In this document: piece by piece, positions 44,270-53,159 of the stretch
How positions within the stretch are numbered: the stretch's first letter is position 1
How the letters are laid out: each line of letters opens with the position of its first letter
Assembly: GCA_016191465.1 (NCBI GenBank)
Contig: JACPOP010000015.1
Span: 336,261 to 400,260 of the forward strand
Direction: 5' to 3'
Origin: Chloroflexota bacterium
GTDB lineage: Bacteria; Chloroflexota; UBA6077; CF-72
DNA length: 64,000 bases
Program-made: the position numbers and the translations under genes
The notes under the pieces: model-generated
Told to the model about the DNA's origin: nothing
Database searches by the model: none
Seen by the model: the letters and a program-made list of their open reading frames with translations, nothing else

Positions 44270-46522
44270 TTAGAACGCGGATGGCCCTCCCCCAACGAAC
44301 GACGGCCAACTCCCGCAGGAATCCGTGACGGTGAGCGGCACTGTCGCCGCCTGCCCGGCCGTCGTGCGGCGTACCGTAAAGGTGGCTGAGCGGCTGAACA
44401 TTGGGGGTGCGTAGGTGAATCCGCCAGGGCTGGCAGTCGTAGGCCCGGCGTTGACCGTCGCGTTCGACGCGCTGCCGAACGCTATCGACTGCACGTAGAC
44501 GTTCGAGCCAGTAGCAGTTGCGGTCACTGCCAGCACCCCCGGCGATGAAGCGCTCGCCGAAACCGACACGTCAGGCCTTGGCAAGCAGACTGGCGGGGCC
44601 ACGGCCGCCGCGGCATTGATGCGGCCGTACGTCCACAACGACCCGGTGCCAGCGACGCGGTCAGAGGTGTTGAGGAGCCTCGCGACAACCATCTGGTTGC
44701 TGGCTCCATAGGAGGTCGCCCACAGTAATCCGGCCAGACCTGCCACGTGCGGAGCGGCTTGCGAAGTGCCGCTGAAGTTTTCATAGGATCCAACGTAGTT
44801 CGTTGAGTAGATGGATACTCCCGGCGCTGCAACATTGACGTTGCTGCCGTAGTTGGAAAAATTGGCGCGATTGTCGCTCTGGTCTGTCGCCGCCACAGAA
44901 ACCACACGTACACAGTTCGCGGGACTCCCGGCTGAGCTCAACCCTGAGTTGCCGGCCGAGGCCACGAGGACGACGCCCCTGGACCATGCGTAATCGACCG
45001 CGGCCTGCATGGAGGTGGGGCACGGAATGTCGCCGCCAAGGCTCATGTTGATGACGCGTGCCCCATTGTCTGCAGCCCAATAAATACCGCTCACGATTGA
45101 AGACACCGTGCCAGCGCCCGTGTTGTCGAGGACCTTCACGTTCATCAGGCTCGTGGTGTAGCCCACGCCCGCGACGCCGACCCCGTTGTTCGTGATCGCC
45201 GCGGCAATGCCGGCCACGTGGGTACCGTGATCGCAGTAGTCGTCTGCGTCAGGAGTCGACGTGAAGTTCGCCCGAGCCACGACTTTCCCATTGATATCCG
45301 GATGACCAGGGCCGAAGGACGTGGAACCCGCCTCGTAGATGCCGCAGTCCAGGATGGCGATTCGCACAGCGCTTGAGCCGCGTGTCTGATCCCAGGCCGC
45401 CGGCGCTGAGATGCGGGTCATGCCCCACTGGGATGGGAAGGACGGATCGTTCGGCGTTTCGGCCGCTCGTAGAATGAAATCCGGTTCGGCGTACAGGACC
45501 CGAAGGTCCGCGCGATAGGCCGTGAGCGCAGTCTCGATCGATACACCCGATATGCTCACACGTTGCAGCGATGGGCCCACGTCCGCCACGGACTGGGCGC
45601 TGAATCCACGTCGTGCGCTCAATTCCGCGTGCAGCGTCTGGATCGAGGCAGCAGCGACGCCCGGACGCGCGGCGACGATGATGGAGTCGGCGAGCGCCTC
45701 CTTGCCGTCTGCAAGCTTCACCGTCCGCATCCCACGTTCTGCGAACGTCCGACCGCCGCGAACGATCGTACGCTCCTGGCTTTCAAGCGGGAATGCAGTC
45801 AGCGGCGGAGCGGTCCGGGCGACAGCAGTGGGAGCCAGGGCCGTTGGGGTCGGAGGCGCGACAACGCGCGTTGGTGTTGCTGGGACGAGAGTCGGGCGGG
45901 TGGGCGGCACCGTAGGTGTGGCGGCCGCAAGCACTGGAGTGGAGGTTGCCGTGGGTGCAGGGCACCGGACGGAAGCCGCTGTCGGCTGTACCGGGCACCC
46001 CTGAGTGGGTGTTGACGTCGACCCGACCACTGGTTTGGAAGTTGGCGACGCGCCCGCTGCGGGAATCCCGGCTGTGCTAGATGCCGCGGGGAGGACGACT
46101 GGGGTGGGAGATGCAGATTCGAGAGCGACGCCCGCTATTGGGATGATCTCGTTCATCTCCCAGGCGAACCGCTCCGAATTTGGCCGAGACTCCACGCCCC
46201 GAGGTCCGGCGATCCAGGTTTCCGACCCATTCGTGAAAGCTGTGACGTTGTCCGCCTTCCTCCACAGCAGCATGCCGCCTGTTGTCAGTTGGATCGAATC
46301 GCCATTCGCGTCCGCGCGCTCATTGTCCAGGCAGCCTCCGACGACGTCAGTGCCCACGGCTTCCCGAAGATCGTTGAAGCCAAGTTGAAACTGGCAGTCA
46401 GAGAGGTTCGGACGGGCATTCGCCGATCCCGCCGGAATGCTGACGAGTAGCAGCGCTAGTGCGGCCAGGGGTGCGATTGAGCGCCTGGAACATGGTGTGG
46501 TGCCAACTTTAGATGAAGTCAA
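44270..46522 (-). CDS. secreted subtilisin-family serine protease (S8)
   Basis: An exported subtilase of about 750 residues. The catalytic triad is Asp392 (ILDCG), His432 (DHGTHVAG) and Ser587 (SGTSQAAPHVAG), numbered from the TTG at 46522; the oxyanion Asn is in SAGNSG. Before it come a signal peptide ending ...PAGSANA, an N-terminal domain with QLTTGGMLLWRKADN and a GSETWIAGP segment, a Pro/Thr/Ser-rich linker (about residues 140-260), and an I9-like propeptide. The C-terminal ~110 residues, ending CGSWPSFVGGGPSAF, match the end of the metzincin. The TTG start gives a normal signal peptide; a GTG at 46645 would add 41 residues. Confidence 0.88.
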   Translation of the reverse strand: MTSSKVGTTPCSRRSIAPLAALALLLVSIPAGSANARPNLSDCQFQLGFNDLREAVGTDVVGGCLDNERADANGDSIQLTTGGMLLWRKADNVTAFTNGSETWIAGPRGVESRPNSERFAWEMNEIIPIAGVALESASPTPVVLPAASSTAGIPAAGASPTSKPVVGSTSTPTQGCPVQPTAASVRCPAPTATSTPVLAAATPTVPPTRPTLVPATPTRVVAPPTPTALAPTAVARTAPPLTAFPLESQERTIVRGGRTFAERGMRTVKLADGKEALADSIIVAARPGVAAASIQTLHAELSARRGFSAQSVADVGPSLQRVSISGVSIETALTAYRADLRVLYAEPDFILRAAETPNDPSFPSQWGMTRISAPAAWDQTRGSSAVRIAILDCGIYEAGSTSFGPGHPDINGKVVARANFTSTPDADDYCDHGTHVAGIAAAITNNGVGVAGVGYTTSLMNVKVLDNTGAGTVSSIVSGIYWAADNGARVINMSLGGDIPCPTSMQAAVDYAWSRGVVLVASAGNSGLSSAGSPANCVRVVSVAATDQSDNRANFSNYGSNVNVAAPGVSIYSTNYVGSYENFSGTSQAAPHVAGLAGLLWATSYGASNQMVVARLLNTSDRVAGTGSLWTYGRINAAAAVAPPVCLPRPDVSVSASASSPGVLAVTATATGSNVYVQSIAFGSASNATVNAGPTTASPGGFTYAPPMFSRSATFTVRRTTAGQAATVPLTVTDSCGSWPSFVGGGPSAF

Positions 46523-46828
46523 TGCACTGCCTCGGGTCGAGCGAGCATACGTTGCTGTGGCTTCCGAATCAATAGGGTCCAACAGCGCCGCGATTTCGGA
46601 GTTCACGACGTGGACCCTATGGGACAGGCAGCAACGGGTGGCCACGGTGGGGTCCCCTCGTGGTGCCGCGGTCGCATCCGTCGAGCGTTTGCCCCTCCTG
46701 GCGTCTCACGTGTCGGCATGAGTGGCAGGCGGTGCACCGACCCACCTAGATTGCTCGACTGCGTGGTGCAGCAATCAGCACCATGAGTGCGGCATCCCTG
46801 TAATAGAATGCAGTTGTCAGAAGCCTGA
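46523..46828. other. divergent intergenic region, subtilase and acyltransferase
   Basis: About 306 nt separate the two starts. The left 120 nt remain open in the subtilase frame and would be coding if the GTG at 46645 were used. TAGAAT at 46804-46809 is a reasonable -10 box for the plus-strand acyltransferase, but no -35 stands at the right distance. I see nothing else here. Confidence 0.3.
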
Positions 46829-48073
46829 ATGCCACCGTCAAGGACTCGCATCGCATCAGGGCGGCTCCCCGGCGTTGATGGCCTCCGAGGGATAGCGGCA
46901 TTATGCGTGGTGGTCACGCACTTTAATCCGGGGCTGCAGGCGCCACCGGCGAGCCTGGTCAATTCTCTTGTGCAGTACATGCAGGTTCTATCTCTGGGCC
47001 CGCTTGCCGTCATCTTCTTCTATGTCCTCTCATCGTTCCTATTGACGCACCTAGCCATCAGAGAAGAACAGTCCACTGGAGCATTCAGCGTGCGCAACTT
47101 TTACGTACGCAGAATCCTTCGGATTTGGCCACTCTATTTCACGATGCTGGGAATAAATCTGATCTTCTATTCGCCCATCGTAACAAACGCTCAGACCGAT
47201 ACGAATACCTGGCGATGGTTTCTAGACAATATCTGGATGTACGTTACATTCACATCCAACTGGAGCCTATCGTTGAATTATCTTGGCGGTCGCGTTGATG
47301 CATCGCCCCCAGGGCTGGCTGTCATGTGGAGTATCGCGGTGGAAGAGCAATTTTATGTTGCGTTCCCACTGCTAATGCTGGTTGCCATACGTAAGGTTAG
47401 ACTAGCTCACAGGGTTTTCCTAACCTTATTCGTGCTGGGCTCCGCGTTCAGATTTCTGTTCGTGGCCGGAATCTCTGGCGACGACTCCGTGGTTAACAAC
47501 CAGATTAGACTCTACTATGCGACTTTCACATATCTGGACGTTTTCGCGGCTGGCGCCGCCAGTGCTTTCCTCATCGATGCAGCGAGCGGACGGCAGTGGC
47601 TCAAAGCCTCGCGACACCCTGTTGCGGTGGTCGTACTGAGTGTCTCGTTCGTCGCACTCGCTGCGAGTTGGACGACAGTCGGCGGCTGCAGCTGGATCCC
47701 GTGTAGTGTGATGATTTACTGGGGTGCGGCCATAACGATGGCGTTGGCGATATCGGTCTTGGTTGCGACGCCCCGATCAGCTATCACGCGCATACTGTCG
47801 TCGAAGCCGCTGCAGTTGCTTGGCTCCCTGTCGTTTGGGATTTACGTGTGGCACCCCGTAGTTATGACGGGCATACAACGCGCTCTTGCTGGGATGCCGC
47901 CGGGTTATGCGTTTTCCGAGGCATTAGTCACGGTGACGTTTGTTGGATATCTCGCTGTGACGCTCTTGGCAGCGGCTGTGACAAATCGGATGGTGGAGCG
48001 TCCGGCGATCCTTTTAAAGCAGCGGATCGTCGCGCATACCGCAGCTTCAAAAGTAAGAATGGTTTCTCAATAG
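46829..48073 (+). CDS. acyltransferase-3 family membrane O-acyltransferase
   Basis: A 414-residue membrane protein with about ten helices of the OafA/NodX (acyltransferase 3) family, which O-acetylates surface sugars. Diagnostic segments are the N-terminal LPGVDGLRGIAALCVVVTHF with the catalytic His, FFYVLSSFLLTHLAIREE, FYVRRILRIWPLYF with the R-x-x-R-I-x-P motif, MWSIAVEEQFYVAFPLL, and SFGIYVWHPVV. It is the only plus-strand gene in the 25-64 kb region. Its last 146 nt overlap the convergent paralogue. Its codon usage is less GC-rich than that of the housekeeping genes. Confidence 0.9.
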   Translation: MPPSRTRIASGRLPGVDGLRGIAALCVVVTHFNPGLQAPPASLVNSLVQYMQVLSLGPLAVIFFYVLSSFLLTHLAIREEQSTGAFSVRNFYVRRILRIWPLYFTMLGINLIFYSPIVTNAQTDTNTWRWFLDNIWMYVTFTSNWSLSLNYLGGRVDASPPGLAVMWSIAVEEQFYVAFPLLMLVAIRKVRLAHRVFLTLFVLGSAFRFLFVAGISGDDSVVNNQIRLYYATFTYLDVFAAGAASAFLIDAASGRQWLKASRHPVAVVVLSVSFVALAASWTTVGGCSWIPCSVMIYWGAAITMALAISVLVATPRSAITRILSSKPLQLLGSLSFGIYVWHPVVMTGIQRALAGMPPGYAFSEALVTVTFVGYLAVTLLAAAVTNRMVERPAILLKQRIVAHTAASKVRMVSQ

Positions 48074-49256
48074 AAAGGTGGCTAATCCAAGCCACGACTA
48101 CGACAATCAAAATATAGACAGCCAACTGAGAAGATGTCCTCGCGTCTATTTCGAATTGAGTTCTCGAAGGCATACCTTCGACGAGCCTCTCTGCAATTGG
48201 TAGCACCAATGGGTGCCACAAATACATCCCGAAAGAGAGTGCTCCAAGAAACACCATACTGCGACTGCGTAAGAACTCGGATATCAGTGAATCTTTGTGT
48301 GTCAGTACCCACAAAATTTCCAGCGCGAACAGGGCTCCTGTGAGACCGTAAATCCAGACACTAAATGACGTATAGGGGTAGTACAACTCGTTCTGCCATT
48401 TCATGCCGAGTACAAACGTTAAGATGAATAAGATGATGCCGGTGCCCTTCAAGCGGAGTGCTCGCACCCAGAACTGACGGCTGTCCATCTTACGTGCGGC
48501 TGCCGTTCCAGCCAGGCAACCGATGAGAAACACATCCAGATAGCTGGTGGTCGCGTAGTACATGCCGCCAGCGGGCGCGACTGGAACCGACAGAAAGTAG
48601 GTCCGTGAGAGGATGGCGGTTAACCATGCCAAGATCGCCGCGAGTATGAATGCTCGGCGCGAACGAAGGGCGAGGGATACAACGACGGGGTAGACGAGGT
48701 AAAATTGCTCCTCGACTGCGATGCTCCACAACACTCGGAACGGGGCCGTAGACGGATCCATTACGCCACCGTACCCCGATAGTGCGATGCTCCAGTTTGA
48801 CAGGAACGTGACCCAGAGCCAGGCATGGTCACGAATCCAAGGCCAATCGGGGGTGCCCCAGCCCGGCGTATTACTGGCAGCCGTGGCAAGATCGAAGGCC
48901 AGTACAGTGAAATACAGGGGCCAGATCCGAAAGCACCTGCGCAGGTAGAAGGCTTGGATGTGGAAGGCGCGCTTAGCCTCGAATTCCCGGACTGCAAGAT
49001 ACGTCAGCAGGAATGGGGACAGAGTGAAAAAGAACACGACCCCAAGGTTTGCCCCTGAAAGTTGAGTTAAACCCCGTAGTGGCGTGTAGAACGACCATGC
49101 GGAGGGTACAAGCGGTAGGGGCGACCAGTGCGAGAGTACGACGGTGATTGCTGCGAGTGCCCGCATACCCTGCAATTCCGGAACCCAAGCGGAGGGACGC
49201 TGCGCTTGAGAATCTGAGTTGCTCGAACCGTGATTCCTGACTAGCCCGGCCAACAT
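47928..49256 (-). CDS. acyltransferase-3 family membrane O-acyltransferase
   Basis: A 442-residue paralogue of the convergent neighbour: PELQGMRALAAITVVLSHW, FFFTLSPFLLTYLAVREFE, FYLRRCFRIWPLYF, LWSIAVEEQFYLVYPVV and SFGMYLWHPLV. It is expected to transfer acetyl or another acyl group to an extracytoplasmic sugar. The ATG at 49256 overlaps the TAA of the upstream frame (TAATG), so it is translationally coupled to the broken family-D gene. The final ~30 residues are polar and lie within the overlap with the plus-strand gene. Confidence 0.9.
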   Translation of the reverse strand: MLAGLVRNHGSSNSDSQAQRPSAWVPELQGMRALAAITVVLSHWSPLPLVPSAWSFYTPLRGLTQLSGANLGVVFFFTLSPFLLTYLAVREFEAKRAFHIQAFYLRRCFRIWPLYFTVLAFDLATAASNTPGWGTPDWPWIRDHAWLWVTFLSNWSIALSGYGGVMDPSTAPFRVLWSIAVEEQFYLVYPVVVSLALRSRRAFILAAILAWLTAILSRTYFLSVPVAPAGGMYYATTSYLDVFLIGCLAGTAAARKMDSRQFWVRALRLKGTGIILFILTFVLGMKWQNELYYPYTSFSVWIYGLTGALFALEILWVLTHKDSLISEFLRSRSMVFLGALSFGMYLWHPLVLPIAERLVEGMPSRTQFEIDARTSSQLAVYILIVVVVAWISHLSIEKPFLLLKLRYARRSAALKGSPDAPPSDLSQPLPRASQRDIQQTSP

Positions 49257-50329
49257 TAGTGGATGGTCCGTACCTTCTCTGCTGGCGCCAGGTTCAACTC
49301 TCTGACGCTGGTCGTTAGGGCTTCAACTCGCACCAGCAACAGGAGGACTAGGCACGCCGCTGCGATGGGCGTAAGGATACGAGGAATACCCCAACTGCCC
49401 GTTCCGCGTTTAAGTGACCACCTTATCACTGCCCACGCTGCAGATCCCACATACGCATATGCCAGAAGTATGGGCGCGATGACCATGGGGAATCGATGGC
49501 CAAGGTATATCTGCACCGAGAGGGGAGCGAAGAAGTAGAGACCAGCCGCCACAACCGCGGCTAGCAGCAACACTGCCCCGGCAGGATGCAACGAGGCGCG
49601 CCGTGCGTCGCCTGGGGCGGCTCGCAGGGCTAGAACGAATGTCACGCCTGCAAGCAAAAGTCCCACAGTCGCCACAGCCATGGTGCCATAGCCGAGTTGG
49701 GGAATCCAACCTTGCGCGAATTCCGACCATGCTCCGCTCAGAATGATTCCGACATTGTTTTCCGGTGTCGCAAAGGGCCTCTCGACGTGGCGAGAAGCGT
49801 ACCACAGATCAATTTGATCGAGCGGAGGTAACGGCAGGGCGGAATTTAAGAAGGATGTCTTGATGACCGCCGAATAGTACAGGTCAAGTATCCAGAAGTC
49901 TGCGCCGAGGGCGCCTATTATTTGAATTTGTCTTAGAACCAGTGGAAGTAGTGTTGCGGCCACTACAAGTTTTAACCTGGGCAACCGATGCGATAATGGA
50001 GGCAAGGCGAGTACGGTCGCGAGGCATCCGATGATTACGAACGCCAGAAAATCGTAGCCAATTAGAAAGGCAATGGTGACGAGAACCATCACCAAGACCG
50101 CTTTGCGCCTCGTCAGCGGTCCGGAAATGTAATACATCGAACCGAAAAGAGCGAGCCAGTGCCATCCCCTGATAAGATTGTATGAAAATAGCAAGTTGAA
50201 GTTGACCTCGGTCGCCATCAAGACAAGGAACATGATTGCCAAGGCAGCTGACCCGGACAGTTCCAATATCAGTTGATATCCGTATCGGAGTCCAACACAG
50301 AATGCGACAACGCTTGCTATAACCGACAT
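49256..50329 (-). pseudogene. AHPxxYTH family member D, C-terminal half (frameshifted)
   Basis: A frame of 357 residues with about nine membrane helices. IRGWHWLALFGSMYYIS, IGYDFLAFVIIGCLATV, LLPLVLRQIQIIGALG and FFAPLSVQIYLGHRFP align closely with member C at 34,865. The matching N-terminal helices are in another frame just upstream, so a single small indel near 50,330-50,345 splits the gene. The protein also stops at VRTIH, before the exported C-terminal domain of member C, so it is truncated as well. An ATG at 50329 overlaps the upstream stop, so a two-polypeptide form cannot be excluded. Confidence 0.65.
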
Positions 50330-50790
50330 CTCGATGCGATGTCGGTAAGCAGACCCGCCTGCCGGAAGGGTAAGATAACCATCTCAGACGCATAGAAGAG
50401 AAAGGCGCCTAAACTCATGTTGTGGGTGTACAAAAGCAGTGAGTTCTCGTCCGCAAGCGCGGAATCGCGTTGTACGAACCAGAACCTTGCCCCATCAACG
50501 ACGTAGTTTCTACCGACCATCTCGGAGGCGAGCGATTCCCCGGGCCCCGGGAAACATGCGCTATTTGTGTCACATTCAGGCGACCAAGGAAGCCACCCAA
50601 TCCTGCTCCCAAGGGTCAGGAGCACAACAAGTAGTACCGATGTCACCACTGCGGCGCCGCCCGGACCCGTGAGTCGTGTGAACCATCCTTGGTCAGGCCG
50701 AAGAAGGTATTCGAGGCGGTGTGCGAGCCTCTGCAAGGGCCCTATCGGCGGAATAGCGCGCGTTGCACTTGGCGCATTATCAATATCCAT
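50317..50790 (-). pseudogene. AHPxxYTH family member D, N-terminal half (frameshifted)
   Basis: About 157 residues: a polar N-terminus, one helix (AAVVTSVLLVVLLTLG), then SPECDTNSACFPGPGES, ALADENSLLLYTHNMSLG and a second helix ending FRQAGLLTDI. The LLYTHNMSLGAFLF segment corresponds to LYTHNFNIAGVFF of member C, though the AHP is replaced by NSL. The frame then ends at a TAG while the homology continues in the -1 frame. The start is uncertain: the ATG at 50790 is preferred over the TTG at 50817. Confidence 0.6.
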
Positions 50791-50885
50791 GGCGGCCACG
50801 CCCTCCAGCCGGGTCAAGCTGCACCATAGGAGAGATCCCGCGGACGTCGCGATCCTGGCCCGTTAGGTGCGAGCGGTAAACGCAT

Positions 50886-51083
50886 TCAGAGAGTTGGTGC
50901 TGCACCGGCCTGACGAATTGGAGGACATGCCCGCATCGGGACGCCGGTAAGCGCGCCGTGAGCGGTGGGTAGTCCGTCGCAGCAGTACGCGCTCACTTCG
51001 TCCGCAAGCCCCCGGCCAACGCAGCAGCGCCAAGCGTACTGGTCGGACATCTGGGTCCAGTCGCTCACGCGGCAGATGATCAT
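50886..51083 (-). CDS. possible small Cys-rich protein, coupled to upstream gene
   Basis: A 65-residue frame with six Cys, including WRCCVGRG and AYCCDG. Its ATG (51081-51083) overlaps the TGA of the upstream membrane-protein gene as ATGA, the arrangement used at many junctions in this window. I recognise no family. There is no signal peptide. It could instead be the remnant of a larger protein or chance. The surrounding 262 nt between the two membrane-protein genes hold nothing else. Confidence 0.35.
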   Translation of the reverse strand: MIICRVSDWTQMSDQYAWRCCVGRGLADEVSAYCCDGLPTAHGALTGVPMRACPPIRQAGAAPTL

Positions 51084-53047
51084 GGGGCGGAAATCGCAAC
51101 CTCAGGCGAGTAAGGCGAGCAGCCCAAACTGTTGCAGGCCCGCAGCCGCCAAGCATATTCGACTCCGCTTGTCAGGCTTGTGTTGAGGTGGCCGCTGGAG
51201 CCGGGGCCGGTTACGCCGAGCTCCTGGAAGGGAAAGCCCGCTCCATCTCGCCGCTCTACGCGCACCTCTGTCGCCCCTGCCACCGGACGCCAAGTTAGTA
51301 GCACGTTCCCGCCTGGGCGGATGGTCGCCTGCAGCGCTTCTGGTACTGTAGGCGGCGCGTTAGCGGGTGCTGGCGAAGTCCCTGCCGCCACGCCGCTCGG
51401 CTCTGGCTGCTCACCCGATACGGCCATGATCTGCACGTCGAAGCTGTTGTAGGGAAAAAACGCATGCAGCAGTGCTTCAAGGTGGAAGTCCTTCATAATG
51501 GGATTAGCACTCACCGCCATGAATGTTCGAGAATAGTCATTATCTTGCCAGCGTTCGCCGAAAACATCCCGGGCCTTGGCACTGAATTCGCGGATGACGC
51601 CCTCTGGGTCCCGCTGAAATTCGACACGAATCGGAGTTCCAGGGGCAGCCGCGCGAATTTCATTCAGATGATTTTCAATTTCACTGAATATCGATAGACT
51701 AGTATAGGGAAACACATGTATCATCCGTGTGAGATCATTGATCCGTTGAAACATTCGGAAATTGCTAAACATGATCAATACACATAAGATAATACCAGAG
51801 AACAGACTTACGCGCGAGAGAATTGCATATTGTTTAGTCTGAGAAATGATCACGCCCCACAAATAGTATAGCCACACTACGAGGAATATAGACATAGAAC
51901 TATGGTAGTAAAATGTAAACGATCCAAGGTAGCTGACTTGCCCAGGAAATGGGTACCAGTCTAGGAGAGTTGTGTAAATTCCGGATAGTAGTACAGTAGA
52001 GCCACTAGCAACGAGTCCATGTGACGGCGAACCTTCATAGACAGGTACTCGGATGAGAAGCGCAATCAAGGGCGCCCCGAACAATATGGATAACGCGACA
52101 GCTTCGAACGGCCAAGACCGCTCCTCTATTCCGAATGTGGTGAGAAAGGCGTCGGCAATATGGATCGCTGACACACGGTAAAATGATGGATCAAATAGAT
52201 ATCGTAATATCTCCAGCTTCTTCCCGTCACCTATGGCATCCCACGCACCGTGAACACTGAAGCGAATATAGACGAATGGCAAAATCACATAAGTTACTAG
52301 AAGAAAGATTACTGGAAGCGATGCAAATAGTCCGGCTTTCCACTTGCTGGCACGCAGAAACATAGATGGGAATAGGAGAGCAACTGCGGGGTATGCAATG
52401 AGCCCCATTTCATCGGAGAAGAAGCCCAGAAGAAGTGATGCGACTACGAATAGATGATCGCTGGACGACTTCGTGCGCCTGTGGCTGAAGGCGAACCAAA
52501 TCGACGCCGCGAGGAATAAGAACACCAGCTTCTTCGCGGGTCTGATGTAGGGAATGAGGACCGAGAGGAAGCCAACGCTGGATATCAGGACGCCTGTAAT
52601 GGAGGCTGCCCTGAGTCCACTAACACCATCACGCAGGAGAAAGCCCATCACCGCAACCGGAGTTACTACCGCTGTAAGAAGAGCGGTCGGAGTAATACTG
52701 GGTTGTGGGACCACGTATCGGGCAATGAAAGGGCGCGCAATGGCGTCCGCCGTTTCGGCGAGGTCGTTCAGAGGACGTACCCGGTTAACGTTGGGATCGA
52801 ACGCCTTCCAATCGAGGGCTTTTCTCAATCGATCACCGAAGGTTTCAGTTTCAGGAAAGTTCCAGATGTATGCCGACGTCGCGAATAGTTCCGGATGCAA
52901 CCACGACTGGCCGGAGTCTAGCCAGATGCGGGCGGCGTACATTGAGGGGGCGGCTATAAGCAGAATGCAGATAAACCAGGTGGCTGGACCCTTGCGGAGC
53001 AGGAGTGGCAGCGTACCGGGGTTTGCGGGCGCAGACAGTGCGGTCAT
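51080..53047 (-). CDS. polytopic membrane protein with C-terminal fibronectin-III-like domain
   Basis: A 655-residue protein with about ten membrane helices in residues 20-450, then ~100 exported residues and a fibronectin type III domain at the end (ATIRPGGNVLLTWRPVAGATEVRVERRD, in two parts; WRLRACNSLGCS). FFSDEMGLIAYP and LLDWYPFPGQ lie in loops. Its general build resembles GT-C enzymes and O-antigen-related proteins, but I find no catalytic signature. Codons and base composition are clearly AT-richer than the rest of the window, above all at 51,640-52,560, so recent transfer is likely. Function unknown. Confidence 0.7.
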   Translation of the reverse strand: MTALSAPANPGTLPLLLRKGPATWFICILLIAAPSMYAARIWLDSGQSWLHPELFATSAYIWNFPETETFGDRLRKALDWKAFDPNVNRVRPLNDLAETADAIARPFIARYVVPQPSITPTALLTAVVTPVAVMGFLLRDGVSGLRAASITGVLISSVGFLSVLIPYIRPAKKLVFLFLAASIWFAFSHRRTKSSSDHLFVVASLLLGFFSDEMGLIAYPAVALLFPSMFLRASKWKAGLFASLPVIFLLVTYVILPFVYIRFSVHGAWDAIGDGKKLEILRYLFDPSFYRVSAIHIADAFLTTFGIEERSWPFEAVALSILFGAPLIALLIRVPVYEGSPSHGLVASGSTVLLSGIYTTLLDWYPFPGQVSYLGSFTFYYHSSMSIFLVVWLYYLWGVIISQTKQYAILSRVSLFSGIILCVLIMFSNFRMFQRINDLTRMIHVFPYTSLSIFSEIENHLNEIRAAAPGTPIRVEFQRDPEGVIREFSAKARDVFGERWQDNDYSRTFMAVSANPIMKDFHLEALLHAFFPYNSFDVQIMAVSGEQPEPSGVAAGTSPAPANAPPTVPEALQATIRPGGNVLLTWRPVAGATEVRVERRDGAGFPFQELGVTGPGSSGHLNTSLTSGVEYAWRLRACNSLGCSPYSPEVAISAP

Positions 53048-53159
53048 GGGAGAAGGTCGAGTTGCGAGCAGCCACGATTCTCAGGGCTAGCGCTCGACGC
53101 AGATGCGCCGTCACCCCGTTTGGGGCGAGGCGTCCTATGCAGGTTGAGGCTAAGCCGCG

